In this document: one piece after another, positions 1-7,793 of the stretch | Numbering within the stretch: the first letter of the stretch is position 1 | How the letters are laid out: the number at the start of each line of letters is the position of its first letter | From: Bacillota bacterium | GTDB lineage: Bacteria > Bacillota > Clostridia > Lachnospirales > Lachnospiraceae | DNA length: 19,080 bases | Direction of reading: 5' to 3' | NCBI GenBank assembly: GCA_023387655.1 | Contig: JAEWHR010000147.1 | Coordinates: forward strand, 1-19,080 | Program-made: the position numbers and the translations under genes | Notes under the pieces: model-generated | What the model was told of the DNA's origin: nothing | Database searches by the model: none | The model's input: the letters and a program-made list of their open reading frames with translations, nothing else

Positions 1-763
1 TTTCGCAAAATTCTCTAACGACGTCCCCAGCTTCTGAATATCTGACACCACCACCTACAATAACAAGAGGTTTTTTCTTTTTCGATATCACAGACGCAGC
101 TTCTACTATCTCCATAAAATCCGCAGATTGTCTCGCTATTCTATGTACTCTCTTTTGAAAAAAATACTCTGGGAAATCATAAGTTTCTCCCTGAACATCC
201 TGTGGCAAGGTGATGCATACACCACCTGCTTTTTCTGGATCTGTAAGAACTCTCATTGCATTCAATAAAGCAGTCATCAGCTGTTCTGGACGACTTACGC
301 GGTCCCAATATCTTGAAACTGGACGAAATGCATCACTGGTTGTCAGTGTGGCATCGTGAAACTGTTCAATTTGCTGAAGCACTGGGTCTGGCTGTCTTGT
401 TGAGAAAGTATCTCCTGTTAATACTAGAAGTGGAACATTATTCGCTGTAGCATCCGCTACTGCCGTTACCATATTAGCAGCCCCAGGCCCAACAGAAGAA
501 GCGCAAGCAATAATCTTTCTTCGATTACTCTGCTTTGCAAATCCAGCTGCAACATGAGCCATACCCTGTTCATTACGGCCCTGATATACATGCAAGGAGC
601 CTCTATCTTCATCCAGTGCTTGGCCTAATCCACATACAATGCCATGACCAAAAATTGTAAAGATACCGTCAACAAACTTTTCTTCTCTTCCATCAAAACT
701 AACATACTGTTGATCTAAAAATTTTACTAATGCTTGCCCTACTGTCATCGTTTTACTATTCAC
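1..763 (-). CDS. iolD: 3D-(3,5/4)-trihydroxycyclohexane-1,2-dione hydrolase IolD, N-terminal part (runs off the left edge)
   Basis: The reading frame is open from a GTG at 763-761 to the window edge, giving 254 codons of the N-terminal part. GGAGGT lies 6 nt before the GTG; an ATG five codons further in is less well placed. The translation has the thiamine-diphosphate enzyme Pyr-domain pattern: FGHGIVCGLGQAL, then YQGRNEQGMAHVAAGFAK with the Glu expected to activate the cofactor, then ASSVGPGAANMVTAVADATA and the substrate-region stretch VPLLVLTGDTFSTRQPDPV. This matches IolD, which hydrolytically opens the ring of the trihydroxycyclohexanedione intermediate to 5-deoxyglucuronate in the cytoplasm. 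It follows iolB by 102 nt in the iolJ-C-B-D direction and is probably the fourth gene of that operon. The ThDP-binding C-terminal half lies outside the window. Confidence 0.93.
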   Translation of the reverse strand, partial: MNSKTMTVGQALVKFLDQQYVSFDGREEKFVDGIFTIFGHGIVCGLGQALDEDRGSLHVYQGRNEQGMAHVAAGFAKQSNRRKIIACASSVGPGAANMVTAVADATANNVPLLVLTGDTFSTRQPDPVLQQIEQFHDATLTTSDAFRPVSRYWDRVSRPEQLMTALLNAMRVLTDPEKAGGVCITLPQDVQGETYDFPEYFFQKRVHRIARQSADFMEIVEAASVISKKKKPLVIVGGGVRYSEAGDVVREFCE

Positions 764-865
764 TGGAATACCTCCAAATTCAATCTATCAATAACATCCT
801 TTGCATATCACAATCTGCAATGCGCCATGATTGGCACATGAATAAGAAGTGTGAAGTTTTTATTT

Positions 866-1624
866 TCACAATAACCATATATGGTCTGGGTCATTCTCCC
901 TTGTTGTCCAAGGATTGTTCGTTAAATGACGAATCATCCAGCAATAATACATTGGATATCCAGGCGCTGCCGTCTGGGGATGTGTCAATCCTCCTGGAAT
1001 ACTGGCAGCACTACCATCCTTAACCTTATATACCTCATCCCCAAGGAAAGAAGCACCAAAGCCCTGAGGTTTATCAAACTTATAGTAATAAACCTCTGGC
1101 TGTGGATGACTATGAGGGATATAACTCGACCATCTACCTGCTTTGGTTATTACTTCTCCCATAACCATATTAGAGTAAGGAGCGTTCTGATAATCAAAAA
1201 TTGTTAGCACTTCTCTTTTTGCAGTACCTTCCCACTGAGATTCTCCCATAAGTTCAATTTTACATTCCGATGGAGTATAAAAATGACTCTCAAACTCCTT
1301 ATCATTTGTAGTTGCCTGAACTAAAATCTCACTATCCTCTTTTGCGACAATACATGCCTTGGTTTTTAGCGGAATATGTAAACAGTGAGGTGCTTCTGTG
1401 AAAACATCACTTCTACTTGCTACCTCACACCGATTATTCCAATGAAATTCAACCTTACCTTCGGTTAAAAGAATAGCGACCTCTTTTTCATCCTCTAAAG
1501 TTTCAAATTTTTCTCCCGCTTTTAACTTACACACGGTAATATCCATTAACATATCACTATGTTTTCCATCCATACGAGTTACAATTTTCTTACCATTTTC
1601 ATCAAAAGACAAATAGTCTAACAT
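866..1624 (-). CDS. iolB: 5-deoxy-glucuronate isomerase IolB
   Basis: A 252-residue bicupin of the IolB/KduI family that converts 5-deoxyglucuronate to 5-dehydro-2-deoxygluconate in myo-inositol breakdown. The C-terminal cupin shows the metal-site run HSHPQPE at residues 171-177 and GGLTHPQ with His215, followed by PGYPMYYCWMIRH, all typical of IolB. Length is slightly under the usual 270 residues but both cupin halves are present, the first around residues 30-105. The ATG at 1624 has AGGAGG about 7 nt upstream. It lies between iolC, 112 nt upstream, and iolD, 102 nt downstream. No promoter or terminator was recognised in either gap, so co-transcription with iolJ and iolC is the simplest reading. 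Confidence 0.95.
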   Translation of the reverse strand: MLDYLSFDENGKKIVTRMDGKHSDMLMDITVCKLKAGEKFETLEDEKEVAILLTEGKVEFHWNNRCEVASRSDVFTEAPHCLHIPLKTKACIVAKEDSEILVQATTNDKEFESHFYTPSECKIELMGESQWEGTAKREVLTIFDYQNAPYSNMVMGEVITKAGRWSSYIPHSHPQPEVYYYKFDKPQGFGASFLGDEVYKVKDGSAASIPGGLTHPQTAAPGYPMYYCWMIRHLTNNPWTTRENDPDHIWLL

Positions 1625-1736
1625 CGCTTAACCTCCTATTATGGTCTAATTCACTCTACTATTGTTTTTTTATCTCTCTTCTATCTTTGCATTACCTTTC
1701 ATTCAGGTTTTACTTCCTTACTTCATACGATGTTTT

Positions 1737-2753
1737 CTACACTCTAGCTATCATATCACCGTATAATTCCTTAGATTCCTTAATAAAATCTTTGATTTTT
1801 TGTACTGATGGCATATCTTCAGAACATGCATGGCTTGCTACTAATAATGCAGCAGAAGCGCTACCAAACTCTAGACAATCTATCATTTCCCATCCTTCTA
1901 ATAATCCGTAAAGAAAGGCAGAAGCATAACCATCTCCACCACCAAAAGACTTTAGAAGTTTTACTGGAAATGGCTTGATACTATAATGATTTCCATCATC
2001 AGTATAAGCAGTAGAACCTTCTTTTCCATGCTTTATCACTACAATTTTTGCACCTTGCTGATGCCAGTAACTTGCAGTCTGTTCATCATTTCTACCAACC
2101 TCTATCAAACTTTCTGTTAAGTCGAATTCTTCACGAGAACCTAGGATGATATCACTATTACTAGCTACCATAGAATAATAAATCGCAATTTCATCTTTAT
2201 TCTTCCAATTATATGGTCGATAATCAATATCAAAAATAAGTAATGTTTGATTTTTCTTTGCAAGAGCCATTGCCTTTAATGCGGCTTCTCTAGATGGGCT
2301 TTGCGCAAGGGCAGTTCCTGATATAAGGATAGCCTTACTTCTTTTTATGTACTCTTCCTCGATGTCATCTACATCAAGTTTTAAATCTGCGATTTGGTCC
2401 CGATACATTAGGATACTGCTTTCCGTCTCACTTAATATTTCAGTAAACGTAAGACCTAATTTTTCTCCATTTTGACATCTGGTTATATGGCTTGTATCAA
2501 TACCTTCTTTCTCAAAGTAGTTTACAACAAAATCCCCAAAAGAATCTTTTGAAACCTTTGCAATAAAACCAACCTTTTTCCCTAGCCGTGCAAGGCCAAC
2601 TGCAATATTTGCCGGCGATCCACCCAAGTATTTTTTAAACGTAGTACTTTCAGAAAGTGGTTTATAATAATCCACTGGATTAAAATCAATTGCTACTCTA
2701 CCAATCGGTATAATATCAAATTCTCTATCTTCCTTTATGTTCAAATATCCCAT
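1737..2753 (-). CDS. iolC: 5-dehydro-2-deoxygluconokinase IolC
   Basis: A 338-residue PfkB/ribokinase-family sugar kinase. The N-terminal family signature GGSPANIAVGLARLG is at residues 44-58 and the C-terminal catalytic signature SFGGGDGYASAFLYGLL is near residues 269-285, with Asp274 as the expected catalytic base; the first Gly-Gly-Gly replaces the commoner Gly-Ala-Gly. In this context the enzyme phosphorylates 5-dehydro-2-deoxygluconate at C6, making the substrate for the IolJ aldolase next to it. The ATG at 2753 follows a GAGG with close spacing. It sits 87 nt after iolJ and 112 nt before iolB on the same strand. A generic fructokinase or 2-keto-3-deoxygluconate kinase is unlikely given the operon. 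Confidence 0.94.
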   Translation of the reverse strand: MGYLNIKEDREFDIIPIGRVAIDFNPVDYYKPLSESTTFKKYLGGSPANIAVGLARLGKKVGFIAKVSKDSFGDFVVNYFEKEGIDTSHITRCQNGEKLGLTFTEILSETESSILMYRDQIADLKLDVDDIEEEYIKRSKAILISGTALAQSPSREAALKAMALAKKNQTLLIFDIDYRPYNWKNKDEIAIYYSMVASNSDIILGSREEFDLTESLIEVGRNDEQTASYWHQQGAKIVVIKHGKEGSTAYTDDGNHYSIKPFPVKLLKSFGGGDGYASAFLYGLLEGWEMIDCLEFGSASAALLVASHACSEDMPSVQKIKDFIKESKELYGDMIARV

Positions 2754-2840
2754 TCTCTACCTCGTTTCTGCGCTGCCTTTTTTTATATCTTATGTTTATG
2801 TTTGCAACGCCACACAAACCTTCTAAGAAATTTTTTAATC

Positions 2841-3689
2841 TTACCTGTCTGCTTTTCCCGTGCTACCGAATATATCCATATGCTTCGCTACATTCTCATA
2901 GATACTTAACATCATCCCATGGCTCATTGCAAAGTAATCTTTAAGTTCCCCTTCACAATACTTACGAACGCCTTCCTCTGCTGCCAAAAAGTTAGCAGTT
3001 GCTATATTGATCTTGCGAATTCCTCCGTCGATACACCTACGAAATCCTTCCGTCGTAATTCCACTCCCACCATGTAACACAAGGGGTATTGGAACTAATT
3101 TTCTTGACTGCTCCAGTAGATCGAACTTTAGTCTGGGTTCATTTTTATATAAACCATGAGCATTTCCTATCGATAATGCAATTGCATCCACTCCAGTATG
3201 TTCATATAACTCTTTTACTTCTTTTGGGTCCGAGTAATACATCACATGATTAACGGATCCATCTTCACTTCCCGCCAACTGTCCAACTTCTGCCTCCACT
3301 GCTGCCCCGTATGTATCTGCTAATCTCCTCACCATAGACACTAGCTTAATATTTTCCTGTATTGGTAAATTCGAAGCATCCATCATAACCGAAGTAAACC
3401 CAAGTTCAAGAGCTTCCTTAATACTATCATAGGTTAAACCATGGTCAAAATGTACTGCAATAGGGACGCTGGCGTTCTTTGCTGCTGCAATCATCATTGG
3501 TCCAATCAAAGAAAGTGGAGAATAGGGAAGCCGTACTTGAGCAATTTGTAATATTGCTGGCGATTTTTTTTCCTCTGCCGCCTTGATCACTCCCATAATC
3601 ATTTCCATGTTCGCAATGCTGAAAGCACCAACTCCGTAATTGTCTTTTTCCGCTTCTTGTAGAAGCGTCTTCATGCTTACTAATGCCAC
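2841..3689 (-). CDS. iolJ: 6-phospho-5-dehydro-2-deoxy-D-gluconate aldolase IolJ (class II aldolase family)
   Basis: A 282-residue class II, metal-dependent aldolase of the fructose-bisphosphate/tagatose-bisphosphate aldolase family. HFDHG at 80-84 gives the catalytic Asp82 and zinc ligand His83; Glu134 lies in VEAEVGQLAGSEDG; His178 in SIGNAHG and His206 in LVLHGGSG are the other expected zinc ligands; INIATANF is the phosphate-binding stretch. Next to iolC the likely reaction is cleavage of 6-phospho-5-dehydro-2-deoxygluconate to dihydroxyacetone phosphate and malonic semialdehyde. The start is a GTG at 3689 with GGAGG 8 nt upstream; the next ATG, five codons in, is further from that site. 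It is the first gene of the minus-strand iol operon and has a long inverted repeat about 100 nt upstream. Sequence alone cannot fully exclude a glycolytic aldolase. Confidence 0.9.
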   Translation of the reverse strand: MALVSMKTLLQEAEKDNYGVGAFSIANMEMIMGVIKAAEEKKSPAILQIAQVRLPYSPLSLIGPMMIAAAKNASVPIAVHFDHGLTYDSIKEALELGFTSVMMDASNLPIQENIKLVSMVRRLADTYGAAVEAEVGQLAGSEDGSVNHVMYYSDPKEVKELYEHTGVDAIALSIGNAHGLYKNEPRLKFDLLEQSRKLVPIPLVLHGGSGITTEGFRRCIDGGIRKINIATANFLAAEEGVRKYCEGELKDYFAMSHGMMLSIYENVAKHMDIFGSTGKADR

Positions 3690-3758
3690 CAGTGATTCCT
3701 CCTTCAGCTTCTAACATATAATTCTCCATACAAAAAAGTGCTATTTGTAAACTTTTCT

Positions 3759-3787
3759 TGTATAAATTAATATGAAGTATATGTTAA
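3759..3787 (-). promoter_or_regulatory. Candidate promoter of the iolJCBD operon
   Basis: On the minus strand TTAACA (plus 3782-3787, 5 of 6 to TTGACA) and TATACA (plus 3759-3764, 4 of 6 to TATAAT) are separated by 17 nt, placing transcription start roughly 60 nt before the iolJ start codon. The -35 lies inside the left arm of the inverted repeat at 3773-3814, so a bound repressor would block it. Other weaker hexamer pairs are possible in this AT-rich stretch, for example one beginning with TTGACT near 3831-3826. Confidence 0.4.
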
Positions 3788-3814
3788 GTTAACAATAATT
3801 TAACATATACTTCA
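3773..3814. promoter_or_regulatory. Nested inverted repeat upstream of iolJ, likely operator
   Basis: TGAAGTATATGTTAA at 3773-3787 is repeated exactly inverted at 3800-3814, a perfect 15-bp inverted repeat with a 12-nt spacer. Within it, TGTTAA-g-TTAACA (3782-3794) forms a second, smaller palindrome, so half-sites occur three times. The spacer carries GTTAACAATAAT, nearly identical to the box at the iolG start site. Position over the probable promoter and next to a DeoR-family gene argue for an operator; there is no T-run to make it a terminator. Confidence 0.6.
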
Positions 3815-3900
3815 CAGGAAGTCAATCACATTATGGAATTTTTCTAAAATATTTCACAATATTTCCTTTTAACTTGCTATAAATATTATCAAGAGTTATT

Positions 3901-4680
3901 CTAAATTTCTTCTTCTGTCTCTGCAACACGAACATCTACATTATGAAGTTCACATAACTCTATTAAGCTACGATCAACACCTTTGTCCACAATCACTTTG
4001 TCCATATCACCAACGGATGCATAAGTTAATAATGCACTTTTACCAAACTTAGTAGCATCTACTAAAAGATAACTTTCTTTGCTATTTTCCAATGCTGCCT
4101 TTTTTATCTCAAATTCCAGTGGTGAAGAGTTCGTTACAGTACCATTCTCTGAGATACCAGAGGATGCCATAAATGCCTTCTTTATATTGTATTTTTCCAA
4201 AGTTCTAACCGTATCCGCGGATACAAAGGAATTTGTTTTTCTCTCCAACATCCCCGGCAAACTAATTATATTTAAGTCTGGATATGCAATCGCTCGATTG
4301 ATTGCATTTAAATTGTTCGTTAGAATCGTTACATTCTTTCGCTCGCCCAAATAGTCCATGACATACATGGTAGTCGTACCAGAATCAATAAAAATAATGT
4401 CACCATCATTTACAAGTGTAGCTGCAGCTTTCCCTACTGCTTTTTTGCCTTCGATATTCTTTGTTTTTCGCTCATCAAATGGTACAAGATTACTTTTCTG
4501 ATTACTACATACACCACCATATACTTTCTTTATCGTCCCTTTACTGACCAGCTGTGCTACGTCAAGTCTTGTAGTATTCATGGAAATATTAAACGTATCC
4601 TTAAGTTCTTCCATCGACACAGTTTCATGTTCCAGAATATACTGTTCCATTTCTCTTAATCGAAATGACTTCATACTCAC
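3901..4680 (-). CDS. DeoR-family transcriptional regulator, iolR-like
   Basis: A 259-residue cytoplasmic DNA-binding protein of the DeoR family. Residues 6-58 form the helix-turn-helix, with the recognition helix region SMNTTRLDVAQLVSKG followed by IKKVYGGV, the family pattern in a slightly divergent form. From about residue 75 on is the DeoR C-terminal sensor domain, related to phosphosugar isomerases, with the phosphate-loop-like DSGTTTMYV near residues 99-107. The start is GTG at 4680, with AAAGGAGG 7 nt upstream; the ATG two codons later is less well spaced. It lies between iolJ (same strand) and divergent iolG, which makes it the likely inositol repressor, responding to a pathway phosphosugar as IolR does in Bacillus. 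The role is inferred from family and position. No clear terminator follows it. Confidence 0.88.
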   Translation of the reverse strand: MSMKSFRLREMEQYILEHETVSMEELKDTFNISMNTTRLDVAQLVSKGTIKKVYGGVCSNQKSNLVPFDERKTKNIEGKKAVGKAAATLVNDGDIIFIDSGTTTMYVMDYLGERKNVTILTNNLNAINRAIAYPDLNIISLPGMLERKTNSFVSADTVRTLEKYNIKKAFMASSGISENGTVTNSSPLEFEIKKAALENSKESYLLVDATKFGKSALLTYASVGDMDKVIVDKGVDRSLIELCELHNVDVRVAETEEEI

Positions 4681-4792
4681 AGAATAACCTCCTTTAATTT
4701 TCTATTACTTTTTGCGTTATGTAGCAACATTTGCTCTACGCAGTAAATCCCACATGCTAAGTTATAGTTTCTCTTGGTGGCGCAAGTTAATG

Positions 4793-4809
4793 CATGCATG
4801 TTATGCATG
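4793..4809. promoter_or_regulatory. Perfect 7-3-7 palindrome in the regulator leader
   Basis: CATGCAT and ATGCATG flank a 3-nt centre (gtt), giving a 17-bp palindrome. It falls just downstream of the predicted start of the regulator transcript, in the 304-bp divergent region between the regulator and iolG, where an autoregulatory operator would be expected. It shares no sequence with the GTTAACAAWAAT boxes, so it may bind a different protein. Confidence 0.4.
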
Positions 4810-4826
4810 GGAATTTAATTAACTCT

Positions 4827-4854
4827 ATTGTATCATATCTTAGTAGAAATACAA
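4827..4854 (-). promoter_or_regulatory. Candidate promoter of the DeoR-family regulator
   Basis: On the minus strand TTGTAT (plus 4849-4854) and TACAAT (plus 4827-4832) are 16 nt apart, and the -10 is preceded by TGA, an extended -10 pattern. Transcription would start near 4820, leaving a leader of about 140 nt that contains the 4793-4809 palindrome. Assigned by hexamer match only. Confidence 0.5.
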
Positions 4855-4905
4855 CACTTTTCATTAACTTTAATATAATTTATAGTAAACTTTACAATTT
4901 TTATG

Positions 4906-4934
4906 TTGATGTTACTAAAAATTAGTGGTATAAT
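4906..4934 (+). promoter_or_regulatory. Promoter of iolG
   Basis: TTGATG at 4906-4911 and a perfect TATAAT at 4929-4934 are separated by 17 nt, with TGG directly before the -10 (extended -10). The start site would be near 4941, giving a short leader of about 44 nt before the iolG ATG at 4985. This is the clearest sigma-A-type promoter in the window. Confidence 0.75.
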
Positions 4935-4942
4935 AAAGCAAA

Positions 4943-4955
4943 TGTTAACAAAAAT
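4943..4955 (+). promoter_or_regulatory. Candidate operator box at the iolG transcription start
   Basis: TGTTAACA (4943-4950) is a perfect 8-bp palindrome just downstream of the predicted iolG start site, continuing as GTTAACAAAAAT. The iolJ promoter region has GTTAACAATAAT at 3788-3799, 11 of 12 positions identical. A repressor here would block initiation or clearance. Confidence 0.5.
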
Positions 4956-4984
4956 ATACCAACAATATGAAAGGAACTTACATT

Positions 4985-5998
4985 ATGTTAAACATCGGAA
5001 TCATTGGAGCCGGCAGAATCGGCAAGGTTCATGCAGAAAGTATTACCTATCATGTAAAAGATGCAGTTGTAAAGTCAATCGCTGACCCATATATGAATGA
5101 CGATACAAAAGCATGGGCTACTTCACTTGGCATCGAAAATATTACAACAGATTATCATGAGATTTTAAATGACACTTCTATCGATGCTGTACTTATCTGT
5201 TCTTCTACGGATACTCACGCAGATATATCAATTGAAGCTATAAAAGCAAATAAACATGTATTCTGTGAAAAGCCAATATCACAAGATCTTAGTAAAATAA
5301 AAGAAGTTATGGAGGCACTTAAGACTTCTTCTGTAAAATACCAGGTTGGATTTAACCGCCGTTTTGATCATAATTTTGAAGCAGTTAAGGCGGCTGTGGC
5401 AGCTGGTAAAATAGGCGATGTACATATTGTCAAGGTTACTTCAAGAGACCCTGACGCCCCACCAATTGAATATGTTAAAGTTTCTGGCGGTATGTTCCTT
5501 GATATGACAATTCATGATTTCGACATGGTTCGTTATCTTACTGCAAGTGATGTCGTTGAAGTATCTGCATATGGTACTGCATTAGTGAATCCTGCAATCA
5601 AAGACGCAGGAGATATTGATACTGCTATTATTACAATGAAACTTGCAAATGGTGCTCTTGCTGTGATTGATAACTCAAGAAAGGCAGCTTACGGTTATGA
5701 TCAACGGGCAGAAGTATTTGGTTCTCTTGGTCAAGTTGCAGTGACCAATGATTCAAATTCTACTGCAGTTATCAGTACGGAAGAAGGAGTTACAGGAGAA
5801 AAGCCACTCTATTTCTTCTTAGAGCGTTATATGGCTTCCTTCTCAAAAGAGGTCTCTCTCTTTGTTCAAGCCATTCTTAAGGATACCGAAGTTCCAGTTA
5901 ATATTAACGATGGTTTACAGCCAGTCCTAATTGCGAAGGCTGCAAAGAAGTCCGTAGAGGAAAATCGTCCAGTATTACTCTCTGAAATTGAGTTTTAA
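4985..5998 (+). CDS. iolG: myo-Inositol 2-dehydrogenase IolG (Gfo/Idh/MocA family)
   Basis: A 337-residue NAD(P)-dependent cytoplasmic oxidoreductase that would oxidise myo-inositol to scyllo-inosose, the entry step of the pathway. The Rossmann motif GAGRIG is at residues 8-13, the family EKPI with catalytic Lys96 follows, and GGMFLDMTIHDFDM supplies the Asp173 and His177 of the catalytic triad, at almost the spacing of Bacillus IolG. The frame is open to an ATG at 4967, but AAGGA at 4971-4975 lies inside that extension and is 9 nt before the ATG at 4985, which starts directly with the Rossmann strand, so 4985 is preferred. It is transcribed divergently from the DeoR-family regulator. The next gene starts 100 nt downstream and is probably co-transcribed. 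Confidence 0.93.
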   Translation: MLNIGIIGAGRIGKVHAESITYHVKDAVVKSIADPYMNDDTKAWATSLGIENITTDYHEILNDTSIDAVLICSSTDTHADISIEAIKANKHVFCEKPISQDLSKIKEVMEALKTSSVKYQVGFNRRFDHNFEAVKAAVAAGKIGDVHIVKVTSRDPDAPPIEYVKVSGGMFLDMTIHDFDMVRYLTASDVVEVSAYGTALVNPAIKDAGDIDTAIITMKLANGALAVIDNSRKAAYGYDQRAEVFGSLGQVAVTNDSNSTAVISTEEGVTGEKPLYFFLERYMASFSKEVSLFVQAILKDTEVPVNINDGLQPVLIAKAAKKSVEENRPVLLSEIEF

Positions 5999-6098
5999 GA
6001 AAAGTAAGTACTTTTATTTATAAATAATAAAACAATTTATTATTTCTATTATTGGTTTTGTTATTATATTATTTCCTTGATAAGAAGGGAGCTAACAG

Positions 6099-7754
6099 AT
6101 GAGAAGACATTATGAAAAGATCTTAAAAGACAGTGATATGCGCGTAAAACGCTCCTTTTCCATTCAAATAATGGATCCCTCTGACACTGATAATTATGGC
6201 GGATTCCGCGATGCGGAAAGTTTAGTGGAAGCAAAATATGCAATTTATCGTGTTACGACAATGATTGCCTGTTTTTATAATAACGATAGCAAATGGTTTC
6301 AGGACAGTGCTGTATATGAACGAATTTTACTTGGACTAAATTACATCAAACGTTCTCAGCGTGAAAATGGGTTCTTTGATTTAATTAACTGTAATTTTTA
6401 CTCTGCTCCTGATACTGCGTTTTGCATCAAACGCCTTCTACCAACCTATCATTATCTGATAAACTGCAACACGAAGGAAAACGACGAAAAACGTAACGAA
6501 CTGATTGCGTTACTTAGGGACATTATTATACATGGAGCCAATGCTATGGTAAATGGCGGCTTTCATACACCAAACCATCGCTGGGCTATCGTATCAACAC
6601 TTCTACTTTGCTATAGATTATTTGGAAATGAAGACTATCAGATTGGTGCAAACAAATATCTGATCGAAGGTATTGATTGTAATGAAGATGGTGAATTCGC
6701 AGAACGCTCTGCCGGAAATTATAATCGTATCAATAACGATGCAATGATTATAATTGCGATTGCTACTAAGGATGATTCTTATCTTGATTATGCAATCAGA
6801 AATTTAAATATGATGCTTACTTACATAGAACCAGATGGCAGCATCTTTACCAATAATTCCACCAGACAAGACCGTGGTAAAAAAGTATATCCAAAAGATT
6901 ATTACTTCGAATACCTCTATCTTGGAAAAAAACTTCAGAACAACACTTTTTTAGATGCTGCTAACTATATTATGGAGATTGTGGAAGAGAAAAATCTAAC
7001 CGCTATGGATTGTTTAATTCAATTTATGATACAACCTGAATTTATCGATTTCGAACATTCTTCTAGTGGCATTCCATCAACTTACCATAAACATTACAGA
7101 GAATCTGATATTGTACGTTGCCGTAACAAGGAATTCTCATATTCCATTATCAACCACTCTCCATCTTTTCTTTATTTTCAACATGGAGATCTTACGGTTA
7201 GTTTAAAAATTGGTGCAAGCTTTTGTGAACATCGTTCCTTTGTCTCTCAGTCCCTTCAAAAAAAGGAAGACGGGTATCATCTTTGGGAAGAGATGGTAGG
7301 ATGGTATTACCTTCCGTTTGAGAGTCCACAAGAAACTACCGATTGGTGGAAGATGGACCATGAAAAAAGAGAAAAACTCCTTGGTCCTAATATGAATTTT
7401 GATATTACCATTACTGAGATAGAGGATGGCCTTGCCATTCATTTAAAGACCACTGGTATTGACCGCGCACCACTACGTCTAGAGTTGGCTTTTGATCAGG
7501 GTGTTCGAATTGAAAATGACCATTTTATTACCGAAGGTACCCCACTAGGTGGAATCGTAGCTAGAGATGGTTATATTACTGCATCCAAAGGCAATTATGC
7601 CATTGAAGTAGGTCCAGCATTCGGAGCACATAATTTTGTCACTGGTAAATTTGGTAGTGAAGGACGAAACCCTCATTGTTATACCGTTTACTTTACAGAC
7701 TATACCTGCTTTGATCATACAATTACTTTAAAAGCAAAGCCAAGTAATTATTAA
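6099..7754 (+). CDS. Uncharacterised protein, possibly a polysaccharide-lyase-like (alpha/alpha)-toroid enzyme
   Basis: A 551-residue protein whose function I do not recognise. It has no signal peptide or membrane segment, so it is cytoplasmic. The N-terminal half (about 1-320) looks all-helical, with short repeated helical stretches as in (alpha/alpha) toroids; the C-terminal half (about 335-551) looks beta-rich. GGFHTPNHRWAI near 153-164 and DGEFAERSAGNYNRINND near 197-214 are the best candidate active-site motifs: Asn/His followed by Glu, Ser and Tyr in a DG-x-E-S-Y pattern recalls the Asn-His-Tyr arrangement of toroid-plus-beta-sandwich lyases (for example PL8 or heparinase-type families). 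This is resemblance by eye, not a family assignment. The ATG at 6099 has AAGGGAG 7 nt upstream. It follows iolG by 100 nt and ends before a strong terminator, so it may belong to the inositol regulon. Confidence 0.8.
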   Translation: MRRHYEKILKDSDMRVKRSFSIQIMDPSDTDNYGGFRDAESLVEAKYAIYRVTTMIACFYNNDSKWFQDSAVYERILLGLNYIKRSQRENGFFDLINCNFYSAPDTAFCIKRLLPTYHYLINCNTKENDEKRNELIALLRDIIIHGANAMVNGGFHTPNHRWAIVSTLLLCYRLFGNEDYQIGANKYLIEGIDCNEDGEFAERSAGNYNRINNDAMIIIAIATKDDSYLDYAIRNLNMMLTYIEPDGSIFTNNSTRQDRGKKVYPKDYYFEYLYLGKKLQNNTFLDAANYIMEIVEEKNLTAMDCLIQFMIQPEFIDFEHSSSGIPSTYHKHYRESDIVRCRNKEFSYSIINHSPSFLYFQHGDLTVSLKIGASFCEHRSFVSQSLQKKEDGYHLWEEMVGWYYLPFESPQETTDWWKMDHEKREKLLGPNMNFDITITEIEDGLAIHLKTTGIDRAPLRLELAFDQGVRIENDHFITEGTPLGGIVARDGYITASKGNYAIEVGPAFGAHNFVTGKFGSEGRNPHCYTVYFTDYTCFDHTITLKAKPSNY

Positions 7755-7793
7755 TCTTGTCAAACTACATTATTTGTTCTTTTAGCACTCACA

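Noticed and set aside
866..1207. Plus-strand open frames opposite iolB
   Set aside because: They lie antisense to a well-supported gene, have no ribosome-binding site and no protein-like composition.
3445..3729. 94-codon minus-strand frame overlapping the start of iolJ in another frame
   Set aside because: It is a frame shadow of iolJ, which has strong family motifs; no independent support.
3847..3864. AAATATT-tcac-AATATTT inverted repeat after the regulator gene
   Set aside because: Only A-T pairs in a very AT-rich stretch and no adjacent T-run on the minus strand, so it is not convincing as a terminator.
4714..4741. Imperfect inverted repeat GCGT..GTAGCAA / TTTGCTCTAC..ACGC upstream of the regulator
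   Set aside because: The arms need a bulge and several mismatches; it might be an operator but the match is not better than chance can give, so it was not listed as a feature.
6000..6078. AAAAGTA-ag-TACTTTT and an AT-only imperfect hairpin after iolG
   Set aside because: Stem is short or bulged and made almost entirely of A-T pairs; not stable enough to call a terminator, so iolG and the next gene were read as possibly co-transcribed.
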